From: Alphaproteobacteria bacterium
GTDB lineage: Bacteria > Pseudomonadota > Alphaproteobacteria > Thalassobaculales > Thalassobaculaceae
Direction of reading: 5' to 3'
DNA: 64,000 nucleotides
NCBI GenBank assembly: GCA_024742275.1
Contig: JANSYS010000003.1
Location: 299,182-363,181 of the forward strand
Shown in pieces: positions 43,561 to 53,889 of this stretch; positions within the stretch are counted from its first letter, which is position 1; every line of letters starts with the position of its first letter. The translations under genes were made by a program, and so were the position numbers. The notes beneath the pieces were generated by a model. It made no database searches and was not told the DNA's origin. It saw nothing but the letters and a program-made list of their open reading frames with translations.

Positions 43561-44592
43561 ATGGTAACCGATTCCTCCGCTCCCCACCCTACCCGAGACG
43601 ACCTGGCGCGGCTGCTTGGCGTGGCGGTGGAGTCGCTTGCCGACCGTCCGATCGCCGGACGGGTCCATCTCCATTGGCCTCTGCAGGGCGGCCTCCTGGT
43701 GCGGGCGCCGCGCCTCAGTCACCTCGGCCTGTCGCCCCGTCGCAATCTGATCTACGCCGCCCAAGCCTTCCGGCGCATGGCGCCCAGCGGGGCCGTGCCC
43801 CGACTGCACCGGGTGCTGCGGGTATCGCCTGCGCTGCCCTGGGGCGCCCTGGTGGTCGACGACGTGGTCGGGCGCCCACCGCGGCTGCCCGACGATCTGC
43901 CGGCGCTCGGCGAAGCGCTGGCCGCCATTCACCGTCTGCCGCTTCCGGATCGGCGCGCGCCCTTCGTCGATCCGGCCGAGCCCCTCTCCTACCTGCTCTC
44001 GGTGGCGCGGGAGCAGCTCGATCCGGTGCGGGACCGACTGCCGCGTGGGGCGCTCCGGATCCTCACCGAGGAAATGGACTGGGCCGCCGGTCTGATCGCC
44101 GATTCGCCTGGGCGGCCGTCGCCGTCACTGGTGGCTGCCGACACCCATCCGGGCAACTTTCGGATCGGCGACGACGGTCGGGCAGTGCTCCTGGACGTGG
44201 AGCGCCCGGTCTATGACAGTGCCGGCGTCGACCTGGCCCATGCCTCGCTGCCGACATCTCTGAGCTGGGATTCGACGGTCTCGGGCGGAGCGGGGAACGC
44301 GGATATCGTGGCGTTCCACCGAGCCTGGCGCGCCGCCGTTCCGAACGCGCTGGCCGATGCGGTGCGCCCCTGGGTGCTGCCCTACCGTCGCTTGATCTGG
44401 CTGCGCACCACCAGTTGGGCCTGCGCCTGGGCGGCTCGCAACGATCTGTCGACGGCGCTGGCGTCCGGCGATGCGGCGACCTCGGACCTCGCACGGCGGC
44501 TTGCGCGGTTCGTCGAACCGGCGATGATGGAGAGGGCGCGGGCCGGATGGATCGGTCCTGACGCCTTCAGCGGGGAGGAACTGGTCCCGTGA
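43561..44592 (+). CDS. aminoglycoside phosphotransferase-like (APH) family protein
   Basis: The 343-residue protein shows the kinase-like fold of the APH/choline kinase group. The catalytic loop reads A-A-D194-T-H-P-G-N-F: the catalytic Asp and the metal-binding Asn are kept, but the His normally two before the Asp is Ala. The following L-L-D-V-E-R-P supplies the second metal aspartate. The N-terminal Gly loop and Lys are not obvious. It may phosphorylate a small molecule or sugar; drug resistance is not implied. The stop overlaps the DUF4169 start by 4 bp. Confidence 0.75.
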   Translation: MVTDSSAPHPTRDDLARLLGVAVESLADRPIAGRVHLHWPLQGGLLVRAPRLSHLGLSPRRNLIYAAQAFRRMAPSGAVPRLHRVLRVSPALPWGALVVDDVVGRPPRLPDDLPALGEALAAIHRLPLPDRRAPFVDPAEPLSYLLSVAREQLDPVRDRLPRGALRILTEEMDWAAGLIADSPGRPSPSLVAADTHPGNFRIGDDGRAVLLDVERPVYDSAGVDLAHASLPTSLSWDSTVSGGAGNADIVAFHRAWRAAVPNALADAVRPWVLPYRRLIWLRTTSWACAWAARNDLSTALASGDAATSDLARRLARFVEPAMMERARAGWIGPDAFSGEELVP

Positions 44593-44786
44593 GCGCGAAG
44601 ATCGTCAATCTGCGTACCGAGCGCAAGCGCCGGGAACGGGCGACCAAGTCGGAGGAGGCCGCCGAAAACCGCGTGCGCCACGGCCGAACCAAGGCCGAGC
44701 GGCGCCACGACGAGGCCCGACGCGATACCGCCGAACGAGCCCATGAGGGCCATCGGATCGAGACGGACAAGCCCAACAAAGAGTGA
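44589..44786 (+). CDS. DUF4169 family protein
   Basis: A 65-residue, highly charged helical protein matching DUF4169: K-I-V-N-L-R near the N-terminus, then A-E-N-R-x-x-x-G-R-T-K-A-E and a C-terminal D-G-H-R-like segment (E-G-H-R). Its GTG start overlaps the kinase stop. The function is unknown. Probably real because the pattern is conserved across alphaproteobacteria. Confidence 0.85.
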   Translation: MSAKIVNLRTERKRRERATKSEEAAENRVRHGRTKAERRHDEARRDTAERAHEGHRIETDKPNKE

Positions 44787-44810
44787 TCCGAGGCATCCGC
44801 CGGCACTACA

Positions 44811-44825
44811 GTTCTTGATTTGTTC
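44811..44825. promoter_or_regulatory. LexA-binding (SOS) box upstream of the radical SAM gene
   Basis: GTTC-TTGATTT-GTTC is an exact match to the alphaproteobacterial LexA operator GTTC-N7-GTTC, placed 26 bp before the ATG at 44851. A further GTTC follows at 44828-44831. Confidence 0.75.
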
Positions 44826-44850
44826 TTGTTCGATCCGTACCCTGACCGGC

Positions 44851-46086
44851 ATGTCCCGTCGCCGTTCCCCCGTGGTCGATCCGCTCGAAGTCTTTGCCGA
44901 CGATTTCGCCCAGGCGCCGTCGACAGACGCTTTTGCGGACGATTTCGGCCAGGCATCGGAGATCGAGGAACCGGTGAAGCGGGTCGACGCTCCCTACGAC
45001 GCGGTTCCGGCGACGCCGCGGAAAGGCCGGGGCGCGGTGACCAATTCGGCCGGCCGGTTCGAGCGCTACGCACAGGAGCGGGTGGACGACGGGTGGCAGC
45101 GCTCCCCCGGGGACGATGACCCGGAGCCGCCGCTGCGGACGACGGTCGCCATCGACAGCAGCCGAACGGTGATCGCCCGCAACCAGTCGCCCGACGTGCC
45201 GTTCGACCGGTCGATCAACCCGTATCGCGGCTGCGAGCACGGCTGCGTCTATTGCTTCGCCCGACCGACGCATGCCTATCTCGGCCTGTCCCCCGGCCTC
45301 GACTTCGAGAGTCGTCTGTTCGCCAAGCCGGACGCGCCCGCCCTTCTCCGCAAGGAACTGGCGCGCCGGGGATACGTCTGCCAGCCGATCGCCCTCGGTA
45401 CCAATACGGACCCCTACCAGCCGGTAGAACGCGAGCGGCGGATCACCCGGGGTATTCTCGAGGTTCTGGCCGAGCACGAGCATCCGGTGACGATCGTGAC
45501 CAAGTCGGATCTCGTGGTCCGCGACCTGGACATTCTGGGCCCGATGGCTGCCAAGGGCCTCGCCTCCCTGTCGCTATCGGTGACCAGCCTGGACCGCGAT
45601 CTGTCCCGCCTGATGGAACCGCGCGCCCCGACGCCGGAGAAGCGGCTGGCGGCGATCCGGGCCAGCGCGGCGGTCGGAGTGCCCACCGGCGTTCTGGTCG
45701 CGCCGATCATTCCGGCGGTGAACGACGGCGAGATAGAGGCGGTCCTCGGGCGGGCCCATGAGGCGGGTGCCCGACACGCCGCCTGGGTGCTGCTCCGCCT
45801 GCCGCTGGAGATCAAGGATCTGGTGGAGGAATGGCTGCGCGCCCATTTTCCCGACCGGGCCGAGCGGGTGCTGTCCCTCGTCCGCCAGAGCCGGGGCGGG
45901 GCGCTGTATCGGGCTGAGTGGGGCAAGCGGATGTCGGGCGAGGGTCCCTACGCCCATATGATCTCCCAACGGTTCCGCCGCGCCTGCCGACAGATCGGAA
46001 TGACCCGGCGCTCGGCCGGTTTGGACACGTCCCGTTTCGGCCTACCGGGAGCGATCGCCCGGCAGATGTCGCTGTTCGATGGGTGA
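44851..46086 (+). CDS. PA0069 family radical SAM protein
   Basis: The 411-residue protein belongs to the PA0069/SplB-like radical SAM family. The N-P-Y-R-G-C-E-H-G-C-V-Y-C-F motif gives the 4Fe-4S ligands Cys128, Cys132 and Cys135, followed by A-R-P-T-H-A-Y-L-G. The N-terminal 90 residues are variable and acidic. Relatives include spore photoproduct lyase, which repairs a thymine dimer, but no substrate is established for this branch. A LexA box directly upstream suggests induction by DNA damage and a repair role; this is inference. The ATG at 44851 fits the family N-terminus. Confidence 0.9.
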   Translation: MSRRRSPVVDPLEVFADDFAQAPSTDAFADDFGQASEIEEPVKRVDAPYDAVPATPRKGRGAVTNSAGRFERYAQERVDDGWQRSPGDDDPEPPLRTTVAIDSSRTVIARNQSPDVPFDRSINPYRGCEHGCVYCFARPTHAYLGLSPGLDFESRLFAKPDAPALLRKELARRGYVCQPIALGTNTDPYQPVERERRITRGILEVLAEHEHPVTIVTKSDLVVRDLDILGPMAAKGLASLSLSVTSLDRDLSRLMEPRAPTPEKRLAAIRASAAVGVPTGVLVAPIIPAVNDGEIEAVLGRAHEAGARHAAWVLLRLPLEIKDLVEEWLRAHFPDRAERVLSLVRQSRGGALYRAEWGKRMSGEGPYAHMISQRFRRACRQIGMTRRSAGLDTSRFGLPGAIARQMSLFDG

Positions 46087-46231
46087 TCGGGAAGTGCTTT
46101 TGCAGAGCTGATTGAAGAGACTTACAGTAAACAATTGAAATATATTATAATTTTCGGTAGCGCCTGTAGCGGTGCCTGTAACCCGTATGTAAGTTATAAC
46201 CGCAAGATATTGATATCCGGAGACGTTGGAA
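46087..46231. promoter_or_regulatory. AT-rich promoter region of rnhB
   Basis: A 145-bp AT-rich gap precedes rnhB. It contains TATATTATAA near 46141-46150, direct GTAGCG copies at 46157-46162 and 46166-46171, and GTAAGTTATAAC near 46189-46200, plausible as a -10 region. GGAGA at 46219-46223 is the rnhB ribosome site. Confidence 0.4.
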
Positions 46232-46936
46232 ATGGCTCCCACCGCCAAATCTGGTACCCGTCCCGTCCGCGCTCCAACGCCGAAGCGGGGACCGACCGCC
46301 GAGCTGGAAAGGGCCGCAGGCGCCGAGACGGGAGCAACCGTGTTCGGCGTCGATGAGGTCGGCCGGGGCCCCTTGGCCGGTCCCGTGGTCACCGGTGCCG
46401 CCTGGATCGACGTGGCCCGGATGCCGACGGCGGTCGCCGGGCTCATCGCGGACAGCAAGGTTCTGAGCGCGGATCGGCGGGCGTCGGCCCTGGCCGCGGC
46501 GGAGCCTTACGCCGTGATCGCCCTGGGCCGGGCCGAGGTCGCGGAGATCGACGCTACGAACATCCTGGCGGCGGCGCTGACCGCGATGGGCCGGGCGGTG
46601 GAGGCGCTGGTTGCCGCCCTCGGACGGAGCCCGGATCTGGTGCTGGTGGACGGCAACAGGTTGCCCAAGTGGTCCTGGCCGGCCGAAGCGGTGGTGAAGG
46701 GGGACTCTCGCTCGATCTCCATCGCGCTCGCCGCCATCGCGGCCAAACAGGCCCGAGACGCAGAGATGACGGAGCTTTCCCGTCTCCATCCTGGATACGG
46801 CTGGGAGCGCAACGCCGGCTACGGCACGGCCGCCCACAAGGCGGCGCTGGCGGCTCTAGGCCCGACGCCGCATCATCGCCGAAGCTTCGCCCCGGTCCGG
46901 GCGGCATTGGCGGCCGGCGCTGATGGCCTGCGCTGA
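46232..46936 (+). CDS. rnhB: ribonuclease HII
   Basis: RNase HII removes single ribonucleotides and RNA primers from DNA-RNA hybrids. The 234-residue product has the active-site motif D41-E42-V-G-R-G-P-L-A-G-P, D-S-K, and L-V-D-G-N-R with the third acidic residue. C-terminal H-P-G-Y-G-W also fits. The N-terminal 30 residues are a basic, unconserved extension. ATG 46232 has GGAGA at good distance; a TTG at 46226 is also in frame. It is followed by ccrM after 223 bp, an order shared with other alphaproteobacteria. Confidence 0.93.
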   Translation: MAPTAKSGTRPVRAPTPKRGPTAELERAAGAETGATVFGVDEVGRGPLAGPVVTGAAWIDVARMPTAVAGLIADSKVLSADRRASALAAAEPYAVIALGRAEVAEIDATNILAAALTAMGRAVEALVAALGRSPDLVLVDGNRLPKWSWPAEAVVKGDSRSISIALAAIAAKQARDAEMTELSRLHPGYGWERNAGYGTAAHKAALAALGPTPHHRRSFAPVRAALAAGADGLR

Positions 46937-46973
46937 CGGCCCGCGCTGACGACGGCAACGGGAATCCCAGTAG

Positions 46974-48260
<1,287 letters not shown>

Positions 48261-48540
48261 GGTGGCGCTCCGGATCGTCGGGCTCTCGCCCCGCGACGAC
48301 ACTTCCGGCTCATTCCCGGCCTTGTGCCGGGACCACGGAAAGGTCGTCTCGCCAACCAGGTCTTCAGGCTCTCCGCTGCGTCTCGGGGAACGGTCGGCGC
48401 CGGTACGGGGCCGGCAAGCTCGCGGGGGCGGGGCTACTGGTGAATGGCACGCAGCCGCCGGTATGCGCCACTCCTCACCTTGCCAGCCCCTCGCGTCCCG
48501 TGGACAATGTGCTCCCTGCCCTTGGTCGGGAGTCGCTTCC
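48261..48540. other. 280-bp non-coding stretch with a REP-like hairpin
   Basis: No conserved gene is seen, although one frame stays open into the acetyltransferase. The hairpin TCCCGGC-CTTGT-GCCGGGA at 48314-48332 has a related copy after xerC. It may act as a terminator or mRNA stabiliser for ccrM. No T-run follows. Confidence 0.45.
48314..48332. repeat. CCGGC palindromic element, copy 1
   Basis: TCCCGGC, loop CTTGT, GCCGGGA: perfect 7-bp stem. The reverse complement of the core occurs at 54831-54850, suggesting a dispersed extragenic palindrome family. Confidence 0.55.
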
Positions 48541-49140
48541 TTGGTCCTCACGCTGTTTCCGCCGTCCCGGTCGGACCCGACGCTGCTGCTGCCGCGCATC
48601 TACATGCGCCAGCCCCAGCGCGGCGATTGGCAGGAATGGGCGGAGCTGCGGGCGCTGAGCCGCGACTTCCTGGTGCCATGGGAGCCGACCTGGCCGGAGG
48701 ACGCGCTGACCCGCGCCGCCTTCCGCCGCCGGCTCGCCCGCTACGCCGACGATTGGACCCGCGACCAGAGCTATTCGTTCTTTCTGTTCCGCCGCGACGA
48801 CGACGCGCTGCTCGGCGGCATCACCATCGCCAATGTGCGCCGCGGCGTCGCCCAGAGCTGTTCGTTCGGTTACTGGATGGGGAAACCGTTCTCCCGCAAC
48901 GGGTTCATGACCGAGGCGGTCCACGGCGCCTGCTGCTTCGCCTTCGATCGGCTGTCGCTGCATCGGGTCGAGGCGGCCACCCTGCCCCATAACGAAGCGA
49001 GTCAGGGGGTATTGCGGAAATGCGGCTTCGAGGAGGAAGGACTCGCCCGGCGCTACCTGAAGATCAACGGCAAGTGGCAGGACCATGTCCTGTTCGCGCT
49101 GCTCCGCGAGGAGTTCGATCCCACCCTGCCGCCGGCCTAG
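48541..49140 (+). CDS. GNAT family N-acetyltransferase, RimJ-like
   Basis: The 199-residue protein is a GNAT acetyltransferase of the RimJ/RimL kind, which acetylates protein N-termini (ribosomal proteins S5 or L12 in E. coli). The pattern Y-M-R-Q-P-Q-R-G-D-W-Q-E-W near the start, S-F-F-L-F with G-G-I-T-I-A-N-V-R-R-G, the acetyl-CoA segment R-N-G-F-M-T-E-A, and N-E-A-S-Q-G-V-L-R-K-C-G-F are family features. The start is most likely TTG 48541, with GGGAG upstream; ATG 48604 would cut the first strand. The true target is unknown. Confidence 0.85.
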   Translation: MVLTLFPPSRSDPTLLLPRIYMRQPQRGDWQEWAELRALSRDFLVPWEPTWPEDALTRAAFRRRLARYADDWTRDQSYSFFLFRRDDDALLGGITIANVRRGVAQSCSFGYWMGKPFSRNGFMTEAVHGACCFAFDRLSLHRVEAATLPHNEASQGVLRKCGFEEEGLARRYLKINGKWQDHVLFALLREEFDPTLPPA

Positions 49141-49202
49141 CCGATATCGGCGAGCCGCCGCCGTCCTAGACACAACAATAAACCGACCGAGGGAGAAACG
49201 CC

Positions 49203-50009
49203 GTGTCCGAGCGCGAGCAGTACGAGGTCTTCGCCGTCAAATACGCCCATAAGGCCGACCGCATGGCGTCGCAGAACCTGATCTTCAGCGACCTGCACGA
49301 CCGGCCCATGCCGCTCGACTATTTTGTCTGGGTGATCCGCAACGAGCACCGGACCTTTGTGGTCGACACCGGTTTCGGCGAACGCGAGAGCAGGGAGCGA
49401 GGCGTGCCGCTGGAGCGGACCCCGGCGGAGGGCGTGAAGCTGCTCGGGATCGACGCCGACAAGGTGGAGGACGTGATCATCACCCACCTGCACTACGACC
49501 ATGCGGGAGGCCAGGACCAGTTCCCGAACGCCACCTTCCACCTCCAGGACGGGGAAATGGCCTACGCCACCGGCCGCTGCATGTGCTTCGAGCCGATCCG
49601 CCGGCCTTTCGATGTCGAGCACGTGACCGACATGGTCCGCAACGTCTATGGCGGGCGGGTCAAGTTCCATGACGGCGATGCCGAGTTGGCGCCCGGCCTG
49701 TCGATCCACAAGGTGGGCGGCCATTCCGCCGGGCTGATGGCGGTGCGGGTCTGGACCAAGCGCGGCTGGGTCGTGTTGGCCTCCGACTGTGCCCATTTCT
49801 ACATGAACATCGAGCAGCGCACGCCCTTCATCATCTGCTACAACCTCGGTGAGATGATGAATGGATTCAACACCTTGGAGATGCTGGCCGACAGCCCCGA
49901 CCATGTGGTGCCGGGTCACGATCCGCTGGTGATGCGGTACTATCCGGCGCCCTCCGCGGACCTTCAAGGCGCGGTGGTTCGGCTCGACGAGATGCCGAAC
50001 AAGGGCTGA
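49203..50009 (+). CDS. MBL-fold hydrolase, N-acyl homoserine lactonase-like
   Basis: The 268-residue metallo-beta-lactamase-fold protein has the motif H-L-H-Y-D-H at 95-100, then G-G-H-S-A-G and a final V-P-G-H-D-P, giving a complete dinuclear zinc site. Overall it resembles AttM/AiiB-type lactonases and related hydrolases, but the specificity cannot be judged; quorum-quenching is only a possibility. The GTG at 49203 is preceded by GGGAG. It is alone on this strand, converging on priA. Confidence 0.85.
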   Translation: MSEREQYEVFAVKYAHKADRMASQNLIFSDLHDRPMPLDYFVWVIRNEHRTFVVDTGFGERESRERGVPLERTPAEGVKLLGIDADKVEDVIITHLHYDHAGGQDQFPNATFHLQDGEMAYATGRCMCFEPIRRPFDVEHVTDMVRNVYGGRVKFHDGDAELAPGLSIHKVGGHSAGLMAVRVWTKRGWVVLASDCAHFYMNIEQRTPFIICYNLGEMMNGFNTLEMLADSPDHVVPGHDPLVMRYYPAPSADLQGAVVRLDEMPNKG

Positions 50010-50052
50010 CGGCGGGGCTGACGGTGCCGATCTGTGCGCAGCCCAGTTCAGC

Positions 50053-52299
50053 CTACATGAAACTGTAGGGGTCCACGTCGACCTGGAGCCGTACCGACGT
50101 CTCCAGCTTGATCGGCGACAGCCAGTCACGGAGCACCTGCTGGATGTTCACCTGTCGGCCGGTCTTCACCAGAAGCCGGCGGCGGTGGCGGCCGCGCAGC
50201 ATGGTGATCGGGGCGGGGGCCGGTCCCAGGATGTCGACGCCGTTCAGCCTCGGTGCCGCGCGGGCGACGGTCCGGGCCGCGGCGTCCGCCCGCTCGGCAT
50301 CCGGGGCGGAGATGACGATCCCGGCCAGGCGCCCGTAGGGCGGCATGCCGGCCGCCTTGCGCTGCTGGATCTCCGAGTCGAGGAAGGCGTCCCGGTCGCC
50401 GGCCGCGAGCGCCTGCATCACCGGGGTTTCGGGCGCGTGGGTCTGCAACAGCACACGGCCCGGCCGCTCGGCCCGCCCGGCCCGCCCCGCCACCTGATGC
50501 AGAAGCTGGTAGGTCCTTTCGGAAGCGCGCAGATCGCCGCCGGCGAGGCCGAGATCGGCGTCGACCACGCCAACCAAGGTGAGCCAGGGGAAGTTGTGGC
50601 CCTTGGCGACGACCTGGGTGCCGATGACGATGTCGATCTCCCGGGCCCGAACGGCACGGACGAACTCCGCCGCCTTGTCCGGGCCGGTCAGCGTATCGGA
50701 GGATGCGAGCTGAAAGCGGGCGTCGGGGAAGCGGGTCAGGACTTCCTCGGCCAGTCGCTCGACGCCGGGGCCGCTGGCGACGAAGCTGTCCTCCGCCTCG
50801 CAGGACGGGCACCGCTTCGGCAGCCGCCCCGAGAAGCCGCAATGGTGGCATACCAACCGGCCGAGCAACCGGTGCTCGACCAGCCAGGCGGTGCAGTTCG
50901 GGCATTCCAGGCGATGTCCGCAGGATCGACACAGGGTCAGCGGCGCGTAGCCACGGCGGTTCAGGAACAGCATCGCCTGCTCGCCCTCGTCGAGCGTGCG
51001 CTGGATCGCGGCGACCAGAGGCGGGGACAGGAAGGTCCCGCGCTCCGGGCCATGCCGCCTGAGATCGATCAGCGCGACCTCGGGCAAGGTGGCGGAGCCT
51101 GGCCGGGCGGTGAGGTGAACGGCGCCGTAGCGACCCTGGCGCACGTTCTCCACCGTCTCCAGGCTCGGCGTGGCGCTGACGAGGGCGATCGGGATGCCTT
51201 CCAATCTGGCCCGAACCACGGCCATGTCGCGGGCATGGTAGGCGACCCCGTCTTCCTGCTTGTAGGCCGATTCGTGCTCCTCATCGACGACGATCAGCCC
51301 GAGTTCCGTGAACGGTAGGAACAGGGCCGACCGCGCGCCGACCAGCACCCGAACCGTGCCCTCGGCCACCGCCCGCCAGGTCTCGCGTCGGACGCGCGGC
51401 TTCAGATCCGAGTGCCAGACGGCCGGTTCGACACCGAAACGATCTTCGAAACGCTCCAGCCACTCGGCCGACAGGGCGATTTCCGGCAGCAGCACCAGGG
51501 CCTGTTTTCCGGCGGCCAAAGCGGCGGCGATCGCCTCGAAATACACTTCCGTTTTGCCCGATCCCGTGATGCCGTCCACGGCGGTCACCGAGAAAGCGTC
51601 GGCGGTCACACGCCCGGCCAAGGCGGCGGCGGCCACCCGTTGCTCTCCGGTCAGGACCGGGCCGTCCCGCGTGCCGTCCGGGACCGCGAACGGTGGAGCG
51701 GGGGCAACGGTATGCGGCTCGATCATGCCCGACTCGATCATGCCTTTGATCAACGACGGTCCGACACCGGCCTCGCGGGTCAGATCCTTCTGGTCGAGGG
51801 CCGGACCGTCGGCCAGCACCGACAGTACCCGGCGGCGCGCGGGGGTTAGCCGCGCCTGACCGATCCAGTCCGCTTCCGGTCGGGCGGTATGGACGACGCT
51901 CGGGACGGGGGGCTCGAAGGCAGAGGGCGTACTGATCGCCATCCGCACGACGGCGCCGCGCGGCGCCAGAGTCCAGGCCGCCGTCCAGTCGACCAGATCG
52001 ATCACTGTTTTTGGCAGCCGGGGCGTGTCCAGTCGCCGGATCACCGCCCGCAGCCGTTCCTCCGGAACCGATTCGTCGCCGCCTGGGCCGAGAACGACAC
52101 CGATCATGCGGCGCTGTCCGAGCGGTACTTCGACGACGTCTCCGCGTTCCAGCGCCAGCGCCGTGTCGGCCTTGTAGTCGTAGGCCGCGTCGAGCGGCAG
52201 CGGCAGCAGCACGCTCACGCGGTCGAACGGGTCATGGAAGGACAGCAGGTCGGTCACGATGGGTCCGGTGCGGATCGGGCGAATGGAGGGCGCGCTCAT
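50053..52299 (-). CDS. priA: primosomal replication protein N' (PriA helicase)
   Basis: PriA reloads the replisome at stalled or repaired forks. The 748-residue protein has an N-terminal 3'-BD/winged-helix region, the Walker A motif G-I-T-G-S-G-K-T-E near 240, and a D-E-E-H box. The zinc-binding insert carries eight cysteines as C-x2-C pairs (C-R-S-C, C-P-N-C, C-H-H-C, C-P-S-C), and the C-terminal helicase motifs are complete. The start at 52299 is set by homology, as the frame runs on to 52677 over the transaldolase promoter. It is divergent from the transaldolase gene. Confidence 0.94.
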   Translation of the reverse strand: MSAPSIRPIRTGPIVTDLLSFHDPFDRVSVLLPLPLDAAYDYKADTALALERGDVVEVPLGQRRMIGVVLGPGGDESVPEERLRAVIRRLDTPRLPKTVIDLVDWTAAWTLAPRGAVVRMAISTPSAFEPPVPSVVHTARPEADWIGQARLTPARRRVLSVLADGPALDQKDLTREAGVGPSLIKGMIESGMIEPHTVAPAPPFAVPDGTRDGPVLTGEQRVAAAALAGRVTADAFSVTAVDGITGSGKTEVYFEAIAAALAAGKQALVLLPEIALSAEWLERFEDRFGVEPAVWHSDLKPRVRRETWRAVAEGTVRVLVGARSALFLPFTELGLIVVDEEHESAYKQEDGVAYHARDMAVVRARLEGIPIALVSATPSLETVENVRQGRYGAVHLTARPGSATLPEVALIDLRRHGPERGTFLSPPLVAAIQRTLDEGEQAMLFLNRRGYAPLTLCRSCGHRLECPNCTAWLVEHRLLGRLVCHHCGFSGRLPKRCPSCEAEDSFVASGPGVERLAEEVLTRFPDARFQLASSDTLTGPDKAAEFVRAVRAREIDIVIGTQVVAKGHNFPWLTLVGVVDADLGLAGGDLRASERTYQLLHQVAGRAGRAERPGRVLLQTHAPETPVMQALAAGDRDAFLDSEIQQRKAAGMPPYGRLAGIVISAPDAERADAAARTVARAAPRLNGVDILGPAPAPITMLRGRHRRRLLVKTGRQVNIQQVLRDWLSPIKLETSVRLQVDVDPYSFM

Positions 52300-52480
52300 A
52301 GCGGGGCGTTGCCGCGAGTGTGGCCTCCCGACGCGGCCGCCACAACGCGCGCCTGCGATCGGCGGTCGAAACCGGACTACCCGGTGGCCTCTCCGGTGGT
52401 CGCGTCCTTGGGGATAGGGTAGACTCCACGGTGCGACTCGCGTACGCCTCCGCCAACTGCCGAACACGGAGACGAGCCCC

Positions 52481-53155
52481 ATGAAGTTCTTCATCGACAC
52501 CGCCGATGTCGCCGAGATCCGCGACCTGGCGTCGACCGGCATGGTCGACGGCGTCACCACCAATCCATCCCTGATCGCCAAGTCCGGCCGCCCGATCGCC
52601 GAGGTGATCGCCGAGATCTGCGACGTGGTCGACGGACCGGTTTCCGCCGAGGTCACCGCGACGGAGCACGAGGCCATGCTGCGCGAGGGCCGCTACCTGC
52701 GGACCATCGCCGACAACATCGCCGTCAAGGTGCCGCTGACGGTCGACGGATTGAAGACCTGCAAGGTGCTCGCCGACGAGGGCACGCCGGTCAACGTCAC
52801 CCTCTGCTTTTCGCCGGCCCAGGCGCTGCTGGCGGCAAAGGCGGGTGCCGCCTTCATCTCACCCTTCGTCGGCCGGCTGGACGACATCGGCTCCGAGGGC
52901 ATGGGTCTGATCGCCGAGATCGTCGAGATCTACGGCGCCTACGACTTCGCCACCGAGATCCTGGTCGCGTCGGTGCGCGGACCGCATCACGTGGTCGAGG
53001 CCGCCAAGCTCGGCGCCGACGTCTCCACGCTGCCGCCGGCGGTGCTGCGGGCCATGTACAAGCATCCGCTGACCGACAAGGGCCTGGACGCCTTCCTGGC
53101 GGATTGGGCCAAGACCGGCCAGTCGATCCTTGCCGCGGAGAGCGACGCCGCATGA
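52481..53155 (+). CDS. transaldolase, fructose-6-phosphate aldolase family
   Basis: The 224-residue protein is a short (type 3B) transaldolase, the form common outside enterics, acting in the non-oxidative pentose phosphate pathway. The start M-K-F-F-I-D-T-A, then T-T-N-P-S-L, and the Schiff-base lysine Lys83 in I-A-V-K-V-P-L-T are present. S-P-F-V-G-R-L-D-D follows. GGAGA precedes the ATG at 52481. The stop overlaps the DUF484 ATG (ATGA). Whether it acts as transaldolase or F6P aldolase cannot be told from these motifs. Confidence 0.92.
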   Translation: MKFFIDTADVAEIRDLASTGMVDGVTTNPSLIAKSGRPIAEVIAEICDVVDGPVSAEVTATEHEAMLREGRYLRTIADNIAVKVPLTVDGLKTCKVLADEGTPVNVTLCFSPAQALLAAKAGAAFISPFVGRLDDIGSEGMGLIAEIVEIYGAYDFATEILVASVRGPHHVVEAAKLGADVSTLPPAVLRAMYKHPLTDKGLDAFLADWAKTGQSILAAESDAA

Positions 53156-53889
53156 CCGAGAAGGGACCCGCTCCGACTCCGACAGCCGGCAAGCCCCGTT
53201 CGGGCGAGATGCGCGCGCTGACGGCCGATCGGGTCGCCGCGTACCTGCGCGAGAATCCGGATTTTCTGAACGCGCATCCGGACCTTCTCGCGATCCTCGT
53301 GCCGCCCGGCCAGTCAGAGGGCAATGTCGTCGACTTCCAGCAGGCGATGGTCACGCGTCTGCGGGAGGAGAATGAAAAGCTTCGGAGTGCCCAGGACTAT
53401 CTGGTCACGACGGCCCGAAACAACCAGTCGATCCAGGCCCGGGTCCATGACTCGGTTCTGGCGATTCTGCGCGCCTCCAGCTTTGAGACCATGATCCAAA
53501 CGGTCACCGCGGATCTCGCGGTGCTGCTGGATGTCGACGCGGTAACCATCGGGGTCGAGACCGGCGACGTGCCGATCCCGAAAGCCTATGCGGCGGGTAT
53601 CCGGGCGCTGCCCAACGGGGCCGTGGACGGGATGCTGGGCCCGAATCGGGACGTGCTGCTCTGCGCCGACATCAACGGCGATCCGCGACTGTTCCATTCC
53701 GCCGCCGGGCTGGTCCGCAGCCAGGCGCTGTGCCGGCTGCGGGCGTCGAGTCAGGCGCCGGTCGGACTACTGGCCCTCGGATCGCGCCGGCCGGACGCCT
53801 TCCAGCCGGGCCAGGGAACCGAGCTTCTCGGTTTCCTCGCCCGGTCGCTCGAGAGCATGATCCGACAGTGGCTTCACCTGCCCAGCTAG
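53152..53889 (+). CDS. DUF484 family protein
   Basis: The 245-residue protein is of the DUF484 family, a GAF-like fold of unknown function. The pattern [12 protein letters not shown] at about 28-39, a central coiled-coil (L-R-E-E-N-E-K-L-R), and the C-terminal GAF-like domain match. It overlaps the transaldolase stop and ends inside the xerC start region (22-bp overlap). The DUF484-xerC order is also found in gammaproteobacteria after dapF, so a functional link to recombination or division is possible. Confidence 0.88.
   Translation: MTEKGPAPTPTAGKPRSGEMRALTADRVAAYLRENPDFLNAHPDLLAILVPPGQSEGNVVDFQQAMVTRLREENEKLRSAQDYLVTTARNNQSIQARVHDSVLAILRASSFETMIQTVTADLAVLLDVDAVTIGVETGDVPIPKAYAAGIRALPNGAVDGMLGPNRDVLLCADINGDPRLFHSAAGLVRSQALCRLRASSQAPVGLLALGSRRPDAFQPGQGTELLGFLARSLESMIRQWLHLPS

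Noticed and set aside
43561..44592. Aminoglycoside resistance gene
   Set aside because: Only the broad kinase fold matches; key resistance-type motifs are altered, so a resistance label is not supported.
3971..46171. GTAGCG as a significant motif by simple count
   Set aside because: The hexamer is expected dozens of times in 64 kb at this composition; only the closely spaced inverted pairs were kept as an observation.
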